Notes under the pieces: model-generated
What the model saw: the letters and a program-made list of their open reading frames with translations, nothing else
What the model was told of the DNA's origin: nothing
Database searches by the model: none
Program-made: the position numbers and the translations under genes
In this document: in pieces, positions 36,733 through 46,450 of the stretch
How positions within the stretch are numbered: position 1 is the first letter of the stretch
Layout of the letters: every line of letters starts with the position of its first letter
Origin: Cytophagales bacterium
GTDB lineage: Bacteria; Bacteroidota; Bacteroidia; Cytophagales; Cyclobacteriaceae
Direction: 5' to 3'
Length of the DNA stretch: 63,148 nt
Assembly: GCA_003500135.1 (NCBI GenBank)
Contig: DNTA01000009.1
Span: 1-63,148, forward strand

Positions 36733-39198
36733 TTATTTCTCCCTGGTCACTTTGCTGTTATCGGTTTTGTTTTCGATTTCAACTACTGCATCACCTTTAT
36801 ACCTAACCAGGCTATTATCAGAAACATTGACCGTGATATTCTCATCGGCATTTAATCTGGCAGAGGAATTTGTTCTTATAGCGATTACGATTTTATCAAC
36901 CTCATATTCAAATGCCATCAGACGAGAAGCGCCGCTTATATTGGCATCGATACGCTTGCCATCCCCTTCGAGTATTAATTTTGATGCATCGCTTAATTCT
37001 ACAGACAGATACCTTGCATCAATGTTCATTTCTGCCGAACCTCCGTCATCTATTTGTATATCGACTTTATTTTCGGAAAACCCTTCGACAAATGCAGTCG
37101 ACCTGGCCTCAATATCAATTGATTTTAGTTCGGGCATTGACAAGTATATTTTAATTTTATGGCGTTCGATATCTTTATCATTTTCCAGGTAAAGCACACC
37201 TGCATTTTCATCTATTTCGATTTCCTTGACCAGGTCTTCTTCACCATTCACAATTACTTCATAAGTATTATCTTCCTGGATATACACTTCAAAGCTTCCT
37301 CTAAGCTGGACTGAGGAGAAACTATCTAAGTTTTCATACATTTTGAAGTAACCGCGAATATCGGATTTATCGAATGGTTCTTTACGATCAGTTTCTTCTT
37401 CAAAGAAATCTTCTGGCTCTTCAGGGCACGTTACACAGTGCAGCCCATCCTGATCAAATTCCCAAACATTATTTTCAATGTCGTAATTACTGTATCCATT
37501 GCGATACATAAACCTTCCAAATAACCATTTTAACTGGTCATCCATTACAAATTGTTGACCAAGAGGCAAATACAGCACCAATTCGACTTTTTGCATTCGG
37601 AAAGGCACTTCTTCGCCCAAACTGAAATCTGAATCGAAAGTAAGGGTGCTATCCTGCAAGGAAACATTGTATTCGATCCCTTTTGCATTTTCTATTGCCT
37701 CAGTTCGATCACCACCACGCGCCACGTAATACTGGACCAGCCTGACCGACGAGTCATAATGGCTGCGAATATTCAATTCGACCTGATCGTAGTCGAGATT
37801 GTGTATTCCCGGCGCCTCTTCGTAATCCAGTACAAGCACCTTGTCCTGAAGATTCCAGGTATCTTCTTTCTTGAACTGGCCTTCCATATTAAAATCGTGG
37901 ATCTTTGAAGGTATTACAAAACTCAGAATGATGATACTGATAAACCAAAGGCCAAGCATTGACCATCCGGCGGTTGGATTGACCAGACTTCTTTTCATCA
38001 ATACGGCAGCTCCTGCAACAGACAAACCCAGAAACGGAATAAACAGCGCCAGGAATAGTGCAATACCACTTAAAATTCCAATGTCGTAGCTAAGTATTTC
38101 GACCGGGAGATTGTCAACTTGTAACCACCCATAGTTGGTGATGACACCCAGTAAAACCCCCATTGTTATGACCAATGCAATTATGAGTATTATTCCAGTT
38201 AGTAACAAAATCAGACCTGCCAGTACCCTTGCCACTTCACCTAGAAACCGAAGAAGAGGACCTGACGATTTGGATAGAAAATCAATTAATGAAGCAATTA
38301 ACCTGAATGGAAATAAAAGTATCTTTACGAATACATTTTCCTCATCTTCCTTGATGTTCAGGCTCTTTTTGATCCCCGCTTCAATATTTTTCAGGGTTAG
38401 TGGTTCCCCCTGCATTTCCAGGCGATCGGTTATTGTGCGTGCTTCAGGTAGTATTATCCAAAGTATGATGTACAAAATAAGCCCGGTTCCGCCCAGGAAA
38501 ATACTGATAAAGAACAATAGACGAAAAATTACTACATCTATTCCAAAATACGCTGCTGCACCACTACAAACACCACCCAAAACCTTATGATCGGGGTCTC
38601 GGTACATTTTTTTGATCTTCCTGGTCTCTTCCAACTCATCACTTCCCGGAATAATGATCCACATAACAATGTATGCTATGAACAAAAAGCCACCGATTGA
38701 TGGTAAGATGGATATTCCAAAGAACAGTAATAAATAGAACAGACGGATCCAAAGCGGATCAACATTGAAATAGTGAGCAATACCCGCTAAAACTCCTCCT
38801 AAAATCTTGCGCCGGTTGTCTCGGTAGAGCTTTCTGCTAAAGGCATACTCCTCCTTTGGTCCTTCTTTTTGATCAGAACGTTCTTCCTTCTTTTCTTTTT
38901 CTGTCGATTCGATGATGTATGACGACTCCTCTTCAGCTGCCTGAAAGTCCTCAATGCTACCCATCGTGGCAATCAACTTTTCAACATCTTCCTTTGTGAT
39001 GACCTGCTTGCCATCTTTAAGTTCTTTAAGAAATATTTCGGCAATGCGGCCTTCTATGTCAGCAATGATTTCCAGGCTGTCATCAAAAGAAGAAAAATAA
39101 CGATTGATTGACTCCAGATATTGTTTCAGTTGATCATAACCATCTTCTTCGATATGAAATATGATACCACTGATATTTATGCTTATATTCTTTTTCAT
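36733..39198 (-). CDS. PspC-domain envelope-stress protein with DUF2807-type C-terminus
   Basis: The 821-residue protein has an N-terminal cytoplasmic domain (about 1-90) and two PspC domains. The first, at about 125-185, is RKLYRDNRRKILGGVLAGIAHYFNVDPLWIRL. The second, at about 195-255, is MYRDPDHKVLGGVCSGAAAYFGIDVVIFRL. Further membrane helices lie at about 320-450. A large extracytoplasmic part ends in a beta-helix-like DUF2807 region (about 625-815, repeated VDIQIDDGGSAEMNIDARYLSVELSDASKL). PspC proteins sense membrane stress in proteobacteria; here the PadR repressor just upstream (12-base gap) probably controls it. Confidence 0.88.
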   Translation of the reverse strand: MKKNISINISGIIFHIEEDGYDQLKQYLESINRYFSSFDDSLEIIADIEGRIAEIFLKELKDGKQVITKEDVEKLIATMGSIEDFQAAEEESSYIIESTEKEKKEERSDQKEGPKEEYAFSRKLYRDNRRKILGGVLAGIAHYFNVDPLWIRLFYLLLFFGISILPSIGGFLFIAYIVMWIIIPGSDELEETRKIKKMYRDPDHKVLGGVCSGAAAYFGIDVVIFRLLFFISIFLGGTGLILYIILWIILPEARTITDRLEMQGEPLTLKNIEAGIKKSLNIKEDEENVFVKILLFPFRLIASLIDFLSKSSGPLLRFLGEVARVLAGLILLLTGIILIIALVITMGVLLGVITNYGWLQVDNLPVEILSYDIGILSGIALFLALFIPFLGLSVAGAAVLMKRSLVNPTAGWSMLGLWFISIIILSFVIPSKIHDFNMEGQFKKEDTWNLQDKVLVLDYEEAPGIHNLDYDQVELNIRSHYDSSVRLVQYYVARGGDRTEAIENAKGIEYNVSLQDSTLTFDSDFSLGEEVPFRMQKVELVLYLPLGQQFVMDDQLKWLFGRFMYRNGYSNYDIENNVWEFDQDGLHCVTCPEEPEDFFEEETDRKEPFDKSDIRGYFKMYENLDSFSSVQLRGSFEVYIQEDNTYEVIVNGEEDLVKEIEIDENAGVLYLENDKDIERHKIKIYLSMPELKSIDIEARSTAFVEGFSENKVDIQIDDGGSAEMNIDARYLSVELSDASKLILEGDGKRIDANISGASRLMAFEYEVDKIVIAIRTNSSARLNADENITVNVSDNSLVRYKGDAVVEIENKTDNSKVTREK

Positions 39199-39210
39199 GG
39201 TTGAAAAATA

Positions 39211-39555
39211 TTATTCTTTCGACTTGTTTTTGATGATCTGATTGGTAGATGACATGAGCTCTTCCCATGTTGAATCCAGTTTTTCCAAAAATTTCTTGCC
39301 TTCTTCGGTAAGCGTATAATATTTACGCGGCGGACCGGAAGATGACTCTACCCATTTGTACTCGAGAAGACCGGCCTTTCTTAGCCGGGTGAGTAATGGA
39401 TACAAGGTGCCTTCCACCACCATAATCTTGGCTGATGTCAATTCTTCCAACATATCAGAGGCGTAAACCTCACCTCTCGATATGATGTGCAGTATACAAA
39501 ATTCAAGTATTCCTTTGCGCATCTGCACCTGTGTATTTTCAACTTTCATAACCAT
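39211..39555 (-). CDS. PadR family transcriptional regulator
   Basis: The 114-residue regulator has the PadR winged helix. FCILHIISRGEVYASDMLEELTSAKIMVVEGTLYPLLTRLRKAGLL covers helices 1-4, and EYKWVESSSGPPRKYYTLTEEGKKFL is the wing with the family's PRKYY signature. The C-terminal helix is short, as in subfamily 2. Two ATGs (39555, 39549) are possible starts. It is the first gene of the padR-pspC operon and lies downstream of a strong dyad at 39587-39609, its likely operator. Confidence 0.92.
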   Translation of the reverse strand: MVMKVENTQVQMRKGILEFCILHIISRGEVYASDMLEELTSAKIMVVEGTLYPLLTRLRKAGLLEYKWVESSSGPPRKYYTLTEEGKKFLEKLDSTWEELMSSTNQIIKNKSKE

Positions 39556-39586
39556 ATTCTTTCCTTTACATTTCTATATACGGAAA

Positions 39587-39609
39587 AGTACCTTGCATAG
39601 CATAGTACT
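39587..39609 (-). promoter_or_regulatory. 23-base dyad, probable PadR operator
   Basis: The outer arms AGTAC (39587-39591) and GTACT (39605-39609) and the inner arms TGC (39594-39596) and GCA (39600-39602) are mirror images about one centre. Sixteen of 23 positions are symmetric. The site lies 32-54 bases upstream of the padR start, where a repressor would block the promoter. Assignment to PadR is inferred from position. Confidence 0.6.
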
Positions 39610-39760
39610 ATTTGATAAAAATTAGCTTGTATAGTCATTTTCTTTTTTATTTGATATTTTTTCTTATTTATGTTATATTAAATGCTAAAAAATCGACGAA
39701 CCTCACCCTTTTTTCGGTCATTATCTGTCAAACTGTGCTAAAGGAAACGTGCCGTATTTA

Positions 39761-39768
39761 TATCTTTG
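39761..39768 (+). promoter_or_regulatory. Candidate -7 box directly before the PorV/PorQ-like gene
   Basis: TATCTTTG is an exact TAnnTTTG match, only 4 bases before the ATG at 39773. If used, transcription would begin at or very near the start codon, giving a leaderless or near-leaderless mRNA. No good TTG lies at the usual -33 distance. Confidence 0.42.
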
Positions 39769-39772
39769 AACA

Positions 39773-40849
39773 ATGATTCGGAGTCTGCTAATTTTTTTCA
39801 TCATCTCTACAGCCTTTCAGGGTCCTTTTGCCAGGGCGCAAATCAGAACCCCGAAATACAGCAATGAGTTTCTTGCGATTGGAGTAGGAGCTCGAGCTTT
39901 TGGAATGGGGCATGCAATGACCTCCATCTCCAATGGAGTAAGCTCAACGTACTGGAACCCTGCAGGTCTTCTTGACATTGAGGAGAAATATGCGGCTTCA
40001 CTTATGCACGCTTCATGGTTTGGCGGTATTGCCAATTATGATTATGCCGGATTTGCCACACCAATTGACAGCAACTCTCATCTTGGCATCAGCCTGGTTA
40101 GAATGGGAGTAGATGATATTCCGGATACTCGTTTTTTATATGATGCCAACGGAGCATTAAATTACGATAACATCAGGTTTTTCTCAGCGGCAGATTATGC
40201 CTTTTTTATCAGTTATGCACGAAAAATACCTTCCATACCCAAATTAAGGTTGGGAGGGAATATAAAAGTCATTTATCGCAATGTTGGAAATTTTGCCAAT
40301 GCCTGGGGATTCGGCCTTGACGTTTCAGCCATTTATAAGACAAATGGCTGGAATTTTGCCTTAATGCTTCGCGATGTAAGCGGCACCTTTAACGTATGGA
40401 CGCATAATTCATCTTTACTGGCCGATATTTATGCCCAAACAGATAATGTAATTCCCGAAACCAGTATAGAACTGACGCTACCAAAAACAATTTTGGGGGT
40501 ATCAAAAAGCTGGAGATTCGCCGAGAAATATGGTGTACTATTAGCAATGGACGCAATTTTGACATTTGACGGTAAAAGAAACACTTTGCTCCCTTCTGAT
40601 TTTGCCAGTGTAGACCCTTCTTTTGGCCTTGAACTTGACTATCTTGAAAAAGGTTTTGTACGATTCGGACTAGGGGATTTTCAGGAAATCAAAAAACTGG
40701 GTGGAGGAACTGAAATGACCATGCAACCTAATTTCGGTATCGGAGTAGCATTTAAAAACGTCAGGATAGATTATGCGCTGACCAATGTAGGGGAACTTTC
40801 AGAATCGTTGTATTCGCATATATTTTCTATCAACCTGGGTTTTAACTAA
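39773..40849 (+). CDS. PorV/PorQ family outer-membrane protein
   Basis: The 358-residue protein has a signal peptide (MIRSLLIFFIISTAFQGPFARAQ) and a FadL-like barrel. It carries the family signature FLAIGVGARAFGMGHAMTSISNGVSSTYWNPAGLL (about 32-66), close to PorV of the type IX secretion system. PorV carries cargo from the translocon to the PorU sortase. This copy is directly upstream of a C25 peptidase gene (9-base gap), so it may be a dedicated carrier for that protein. I do not call it porV because other family members exist and it is not the canonical neighbour arrangement. Confidence 0.85.
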   Translation: MIRSLLIFFIISTAFQGPFARAQIRTPKYSNEFLAIGVGARAFGMGHAMTSISNGVSSTYWNPAGLLDIEEKYAASLMHASWFGGIANYDYAGFATPIDSNSHLGISLVRMGVDDIPDTRFLYDANGALNYDNIRFFSAADYAFFISYARKIPSIPKLRLGGNIKVIYRNVGNFANAWGFGLDVSAIYKTNGWNFALMLRDVSGTFNVWTHNSSLLADIYAQTDNVIPETSIELTLPKTILGVSKSWRFAEKYGVLLAMDAILTFDGKRNTLLPSDFASVDPSFGLELDYLEKGFVRFGLGDFQEIKKLGGGTEMTMQPNFGIGVAFKNVRIDYALTNVGELSESLYSHIFSINLGFN

Positions 40850-40858
40850 AAGGTAAGT

Positions 40859-43800
40859 ATGAAAAATAAATTATCCATAGCCATCGGTATCTTAATTACC
40901 AGCCTAAACGCTCTGACCGCTCAACCTATTGGCAATGAATGGATTGATTTCAATAAAACCTATTATAAAATTTCCCTGGCTGAAACAGGAATATATGAGC
41001 TAACCTATGATGATCTCGCCGACGTGGGATTTCCTGTAAATACAATTGATCCCAGAAGGCTTCAGATCTATTTTCGCGGTACGGAGCAGGCAATCCATGT
41101 TGCCGGTCAAAATGACGCCTCTTTTGACCCTGATGATTACATTCTTTTCTATGGAGAACGCAACAATGGCACCTTAGATAGTGCATTGTACCTGGCCCCG
41201 GATACCCAACCTCACCGTTATTACAATTTGTTTTCCGATTCCAGCGCTTATTTCCTAACCTTCATTATCGATGGTACAGACGGCAAAAGAATGGACTTCT
41301 TCAAAGAAAATAATGTATTTGGGCTTCCGGCAGAAGAATATCATCTGGAGCGACAACTTCAGTTACAGACTAATAGTTACTCGCCAGGTCTACATTATCC
41401 CCTGGGGCAAACGAGCGCTGAAATTTATCGTTCGGAATACGACTATGGTGAAGGCTGGAGTGGAAGTAGTATCCGGAGAGGAAACAACCAGATATTCACT
41501 TTTGGCAACCTGACTGAAGTTAACCGAACAGGCCCGGATCCTGAGATAGAAATATTACTTGCAGGTCGTAACAACCTCAATCATAATGCTACTATTCTGG
41601 TAGGCCCCAGCCAGACGAATTTAAGATTAATCCACACTGCCGAGTTTGCCTACCACCGAAACTATAAACTCAATGAGATTATACAATGGTCTGACATAAG
41701 TACAGCAGGAGAATTATATGTGGAAGTAAGGGTTAACGGAGTTGGTTCGAGCGCTGACTTTGTTTCCGTATCCTATGTGGAATTAGAGGTTCCTGAAAAC
41801 TTTGATCATACCGGTAAACCGGCGAAAAAATACTGGCTTAAACCCAATACGGGTAATAAGTCTTACATCGAAATCGCAAATGTTCCGGCACAAACCAGAA
41901 TATTCGATATCACCAACCCCAATAATGTGCGCGAAATAGGTTTCAACAGAACGGGCAACGATATAAATGCCATTATTTCAGAAACACTTGCCGGAAGGGA
42001 ACTCTGGCTTAGCTCTGCCTATGAAAAAGGCTTTGTAATCTCCCCGGTGAATTTTGACAACCTCAATTTATCCGGCAAGGAATACATTATTATTTCACAC
42101 CCTGCATTACGAATACCTACAGAGAGCTATGAGGACCCGGTCAAGGCGTACGCGGAATTCAGAGCTACACCGGAAGGTGGCAGTTTTGATACCTTATTAG
42201 TGAATATACAGAATCTCTACAACCATTATAGCTATGGTGAAATCACACCTCTTGCCATTCAAAACTTTTGTCGTGACCTGACCGATCGCGCAAATCCACA
42301 ATATCTGTTTTTGATCGGTAAAGGCCTTACACCCAATTACAACTCACATAGATTGGATTTCGACACTCAGACCTTCAAAGACCTTGTTCCAACTTATGGT
42401 TTCCCGGGTAGCGACTATATATTTTCAAGTCAGCTCAACGGATCGGAATATGCCCCAAACATTCCCACCGGTAGATTAACAGCCAATGCCGCTGGTGAAG
42501 TTGAGGCTTATTTAAATAAAGTAAAAGAAATGGCCGCTCAGCCCTTTGATGACCTCTGGCGGAAAAACCTGGTACATTTAAGCGGTGGAAGAGGAAGTTC
42601 AGAACAGGGATTATTCCGATTCTATGTGAACAATTTGGCAAAAATAGCTGAAGGCCCGTACCTGGGTGGAAAAGTAACGACCATCAGTAAAAAAACCAAT
42701 AACAGCACTGAATTGATCAATATATCAGACCTGATCAATGATGGCGCCGGGTTGGTAACATTTTTCGGGCACAGCTCTTCCTCTGGAACTGATATAGAAA
42801 TAGGATTTGTTTCAGATGAAAGTCAGGGTTACAACAACCAGGGGCGATACACCACATTCCTGGTAAATGGCTGTAATTCGGGCGACATGTATTTTACCGG
42901 AAGAGGTTGGGGAGAAGACTGGATAACAACTCCAAACAAAGGTGCTGTTGCATTTATTGCCCATACGGGTACAGGCATTTCCACCACGCTTCGAAATTAT
43001 TCCGATGAGTTTTATTTAAAGGGTTTTGGAGACACAACACTCATTAAAAAAGGAATAGGAGATATTCATAAAGCAGCAGTTCAGGCATACTCCGACAACT
43101 ACGGTGACTCACCCCTCGACATATCTCAAATGCAACAAATGGCCTTGAATGGAGATCCGGCAGTAAAAGTATTCGGGGCGCCATTACCTGATTTTGCCAT
43201 CAACGAAGAAAATATATTTGTTGAGTCTGTTGACGGTCAACCCGTGAATGCATTTTCCGAGACATTCAATTTAGGTCTTATTCTGCAAAACTATGGAAGG
43301 ACCTCCGATGATACTTTGAGCATATTAGTTACCCGAAGGCTGAGCAACGGTGAAACAATAGAATTGGATACAGTAAGTACCACCAACTTGTATTATGAAG
43401 ATACGATAAAAATAGAAGTACCATCAGAGGGTCTGGCGAGTTATGGCAATAATGAGTTTTCAATTTCTCTTGATCCACTTAACAGTATTGAAGAGCTCAA
43501 TGAGACAAATAATTCAACTTCTTTTACCTACTTCCTGCCATTGGGAGGCACAAATAACATATATCCAAGGCAGTTAGCAATTATTAACGACCGTACACCT
43601 CAGATCACGGTTCAGTCATTGGATATTTTTACCGGAGAAAGGAACTTCCAGATCGAGCTTGATACTACGGACCAATTTAACAGCCCTGTTAAACAAATGA
43701 CTAGCATAACAGCAAATGTGCTGGCCAGGTGGGAAGTTGAGCTACCTTCTGTTGATTCCGCTGTTTTTTACCTCAGAAGTAAATATGCAAATCCGAGGGA

Positions 43801-45886
43801 AGGTGAAATTGACGATTGGATAGAAACCTCATTTACTTTTATAGCAGATGTAAATGATGGCTGGAATATGTCGGGCTTCGATCAGTTTAAATGGTCCAAC
43901 AGTGTGGAAATTGAGCGCGACGAGAACACGCAGTCATGGCAATTTAAGTCGTTCAACACTCCCATTGAAATTCGGACTTTTGGCGCCAATCATCCTGAAT
44001 TCGGCCAGAATGACGTACAACTCATTATTGCGGGTGAAAGCTATATATTTCCTGGAAGGTTATGCACGGATAATTCAATCAACCTCGTGGCTTTTGACCG
44101 GGGGACCACAGCCCCATACCTCAACCTTCGATTCAATGCCATTGACGTACTCGATAGAAGGCATTGCGGTGAAACACCCACAGTGATCAATAATTTTGTA
44201 AATAATGAGATTGAAAATGAACGCTGTTTCGGTGATAAATGTATAGACCGCTACATTTCTGAGGTGAAAAACGGTGACTTCGTATTAATGTTTTCCATCG
44301 GTGAAGTGACGTATCAAAACTGGTCTACCTCAACCATAGATAGCCTGGAGCTTATAGGCATTGAACCAACCGAATTGCTTTCTTTGATGAATGGCGATCC
44401 CATCATTGCACTGGGAACAAAAGGCGCCTCTCCAGGCGCTGCAACAATTATAAAAGCAGCGGAGAGCCCTGCGGACCAACAGGAATTGAGCTTTTCAGAT
44501 GTTCTGGCTGGCAATGTGTTTAGCGGTACCATCAGTTCACCAGTCATTGGTCCTGCCCGTAACTGGCATTCGACAACATTTAATTCTGTGCCAACTTCTT
44601 CGAGTGGCAACGAAACAGCCACTTTTCAGATCTATGGCCTAAACGAGGCTCAAAACCAGACACTAATTGGCGAATATGGCAATGGAAATGTAGACCTGAG
44701 TGGCCTTGATGCCAGCCAATATCCATATTTGAAGCTCAATTTCGTCACTGAAGACCAGGAAGAGTTTACACCGGCACAACTAAAAAAATGGCGTGTGATA
44801 TATGACGGAGTTCCCGAAGGCATATTGTATCCTGCCGACGAAATACCGGAAGCAACAATGGAATATCAGGAAGGTGAAATTCCCTCTTACGACTTTTTTT
44901 TTGATAATGTGAGTCCTTGGGCGTACAGTGACTCAGTTAAAATTCAGTACGATATTTTTAATGTAGGTTCAAGGCAAAATATGCGCCTCAGTACGAAAAT
45001 TGCAGCGGTGGACAGTTTTTCCAGTCAACGTTTTACTTTGAATTTTTCAACCCTTGATCTCGCGGGAAACAATGATTTTACTGTGTTCGCCAATCCAAGG
45101 GAACAAGTTGAGCAATCATACAACAACAACATCAATACCTTTAACAATTTATTTCGTGTTAACCCCGACGAAACCAACCCGATACTTGAAGTAACAGTGG
45201 ATGGCCGGGTGATATTAGATGGCGACATTGTATCACCCACGCCGCAAATTGCCGTGAGGCTTAAAGATGAAAATACAGTAATTGTAAAAGACGACACCAC
45301 GGGCGTAGAGATCATGTTTGGCAAAAATTGCGAAGAGTGTCAATTGAGCCGGGTGAATTTTTCCGCTCCTGAAGTGAGCTGGGCCCCCGCAGGTGAGGAT
45401 CAGGATTTTGAAGTATTATACAATCCGAGCTCACTTGAAGATGGTCGGTATTTATTGCGTGTTCAGGCCACAGATGCCAGCGGCAATGAGGCTGGCATGA
45501 AACCTTATGAAGTAAATTTTGAGGTGATCAATGAATCACAGATCACCAATTTTTTTCCTTACCCTAACCCCTTTAGTACGAGCACGAGATTTGTTTTTAC
45601 ACTTACCGGTACGCAAATACCTGATGACATCATTATTCAGATCATGACTATTTCTGGAAAAGTGGTGCGGGAAATCACTATGGATGAGTTGGGGCCAATT
45701 CGAATTGGTCACAATCAAACAGAGTATGCATGGGATGGCCGGGATGAATTCGGGGATCAGCTCGCCAATGGTGTATACCTTTACCGGGTTAAGGTAATGA
45801 TGAGCGGTGAGACGCTTAAAAAACGTAGTACAAGCGCTGATAAAGCCTTTAAAAACGGAGTAGGGAAAATATACCTGTTGAGATAA
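40859..45886 (+). CDS. Giant C25 family cysteine peptidase with CARDB, ILEI-like and FlgD-like domains
   Basis: The 1675-residue exported protein has a signal peptide (MKNKLSIAIGILITSLNALTAQ). A gingipain-fold catalytic region (about 400-770) has His638 in FFGHSSSSG and Cys672 in VNGCNSGDMYF; the 34-residue spacing is close to the 33 of RgpB. A CARDB-like Ig domain lies at about 775-895. An ILEI-like domain (about 1035-1200) contains INLVAFDRGT and DFVLMFSIGEVTY. A C-terminal FlgD-like or T9SS-like part (about 1560-1675) begins FFPYPNPFSTSTRF. It is larger than PorU (usually about 1100-1300) and lacks features I would need to call it PorU. It is likely surface exposed and proteolytic, or a PorU-like sortase paralogue. 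Confidence 0.85.
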   Translation: MKNKLSIAIGILITSLNALTAQPIGNEWIDFNKTYYKISLAETGIYELTYDDLADVGFPVNTIDPRRLQIYFRGTEQAIHVAGQNDASFDPDDYILFYGERNNGTLDSALYLAPDTQPHRYYNLFSDSSAYFLTFIIDGTDGKRMDFFKENNVFGLPAEEYHLERQLQLQTNSYSPGLHYPLGQTSAEIYRSEYDYGEGWSGSSIRRGNNQIFTFGNLTEVNRTGPDPEIEILLAGRNNLNHNATILVGPSQTNLRLIHTAEFAYHRNYKLNEIIQWSDISTAGELYVEVRVNGVGSSADFVSVSYVELEVPENFDHTGKPAKKYWLKPNTGNKSYIEIANVPAQTRIFDITNPNNVREIGFNRTGNDINAIISETLAGRELWLSSAYEKGFVISPVNFDNLNLSGKEYIIISHPALRIPTESYEDPVKAYAEFRATPEGGSFDTLLVNIQNLYNHYSYGEITPLAIQNFCRDLTDRANPQYLFLIGKGLTPNYNSHRLDFDTQTFKDLVPTYGFPGSDYIFSSQLNGSEYAPNIPTGRLTANAAGEVEAYLNKVKEMAAQPFDDLWRKNLVHLSGGRGSSEQGLFRFYVNNLAKIAEGPYLGGKVTTISKKTNNSTELINISDLINDGAGLVTFFGHSSSSGTDIEIGFVSDESQGYNNQGRYTTFLVNGCNSGDMYFTGRGWGEDWITTPNKGAVAFIAHTGTGISTTLRNYSDEFYLKGFGDTTLIKKGIGDIHKAAVQAYSDNYGDSPLDISQMQQMALNGDPAVKVFGAPLPDFAINEENIFVESVDGQPVNAFSETFNLGLILQNYGRTSDDTLSILVTRRLSNGETIELDTVSTTNLYYEDTIKIEVPSEGLASYGNNEFSISLDPLNSIEELNETNNSTSFTYFLPLGGTNNIYPRQLAIINDRTPQITVQSLDIFTGERNFQIELDTTDQFNSPVKQMTSITANVLARWEVELPSVDSAVFYLRSKYANPREGEIDDWIETSFTFIADVNDGWNMSGFDQFKWSNSVEIERDENTQSWQFKSFNTPIEIRTFGANHPEFGQNDVQLIIAGESYIFPGRLCTDNSINLVAFDRGTTAPYLNLRFNAIDVLDRRHCGETPTVINNFVNNEIENERCFGDKCIDRYISEVKNGDFVLMFSIGEVTYQNWSTSTIDSLELIGIEPTELLSLMNGDPIIALGTKGASPGAATIIKAAESPADQQELSFSDVLAGNVFSGTISSPVIGPARNWHSTTFNSVPTSSSGNETATFQIYGLNEAQNQTLIGEYGNGNVDLSGLDASQYPYLKLNFVTEDQEEFTPAQLKKWRVIYDGVPEGILYPADEIPEATMEYQEGEIPSYDFFFDNVSPWAYSDSVKIQYDIFNVGSRQNMRLSTKIAAVDSFSSQRFTLNFSTLDLAGNNDFTVFANPREQVEQSYNNNINTFNNLFRVNPDETNPILEVTVDGRVILDGDIVSPTPQIAVRLKDENTVIVKDDTTGVEIMFGKNCEECQLSRVNFSAPEVSWAPAGEDQDFEVLYNPSSLEDGRYLLRVQATDASGNEAGMKPYEVNFEVINESQITNFFPYPNPFSTSTRFVFTLTGTQIPDDIIIQIMTISGKVVREITMDELGPIRIGHNQTEYAWDGRDEFGDQLANGVYLYRVKVMMSGETLKKRSTSADKAFKNGVGKIYLLR

Positions 45887-46105
45887 TTAATACAACGGAG
45901 AAGGCAGGCGGATTTGATCGGCATAAAATTTCATGCGATTGGAATGCTTTTCCATTGGCAAAACTTTTTCAATCTTATCGAGCTTGTGATTATAAAATAC
46001 CTCTACATAAAAATTATTCAGCAGGTACAGATTTACCTTATAGCCATAATATCTTATAGCCACAATAAATGAACCTTGCTCATAAAGCGTCTTTATCCGG
46101 TCCAT
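45887..46105 (-). CDS. Small uncharacterised protein
   Basis: The 72-residue frame starts at ATG 46105 (the upstream in-frame codon at 46138 is TTG). Its stop directly abuts the stop of the convergent C25 gene. The protein reads as a compact alpha/beta unit with many Tyr and Lys residues (VAIRYYGYKVNLYLLNNFYVEVFYN-like strands, then KIEKVLPMEKHSNRMKFY). No signal peptide or known motif is visible. It is probably cotranscribed with the Dabb gene upstream. Confidence 0.6.
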   Translation of the reverse strand: MDRIKTLYEQGSFIVAIRYYGYKVNLYLLNNFYVEVFYNHKLDKIEKVLPMEKHSNRMKFYADQIRLPSPLY

Positions 46106-46147
46106 TAAATTCAATTCTATAAAACCTGCTGCGTTCAAATGATTTAA

Positions 46148-46450
46148 TCAATATTCAAAATCAACTACGACTCTCTCATGCACCACTTTCCCAATAAAAG
46201 CTGCTACTTCTATATGATCGGGATGCTGCTGATAATTTCGAAGGGCATCCGGATTTTTATGAGTTGTAATGAGTACCAGGTCATATGCCGCTTCAGACCT
46301 GTTGATATCAAAGCCTGTTTCCAGTGATTCAATCCCATTGATAGCGTTAGTCAACTCCTGGAGCTTTTGAGCGACCAGGCTTTTATTCTTTTCGGCATTG
46401 TTCCCCTCGGCTTCTGCCTTAAAGCGCCACATCACTACATGCTTGATCAT
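46148..46450 (-). CDS. Dabb family (stress-responsive A/B barrel) protein
   Basis: The 100-residue protein is a single ferredoxin-like Dabb domain. It opens MIKHVVMWRFK, with NGIESLETGFDINRSEAAYDLVLITTHKN in the middle and LRNYQQHPDHIEVAAFIGKVVHERVVVDFEY at the end. All canonical strands and the HPDH/V segment are present. Dabb proteins are small dimers of varied function, some enzymatic. It lies 42 bases upstream of the small 72-residue gene. Confidence 0.88.
   Translation of the reverse strand: MIKHVVMWRFKAEAEGNNAEKNKSLVAQKLQELTNAINGIESLETGFDINRSEAAYDLVLITTHKNPDALRNYQQHPDHIEVAAFIGKVVHERVVVDFEY

Noticed and set aside
38135..38590. A plus-strand open frame opposite the pspC-like gene
   Set aside because: Antisense shadow of a gene with clear PspC domains; low-complexity composition.
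40859..45886. Naming the C25 peptidase porU
   Set aside because: Size and domain order differ from PorU and its partner is only PorV/PorQ-family, so the symbol is not justified without a tree.
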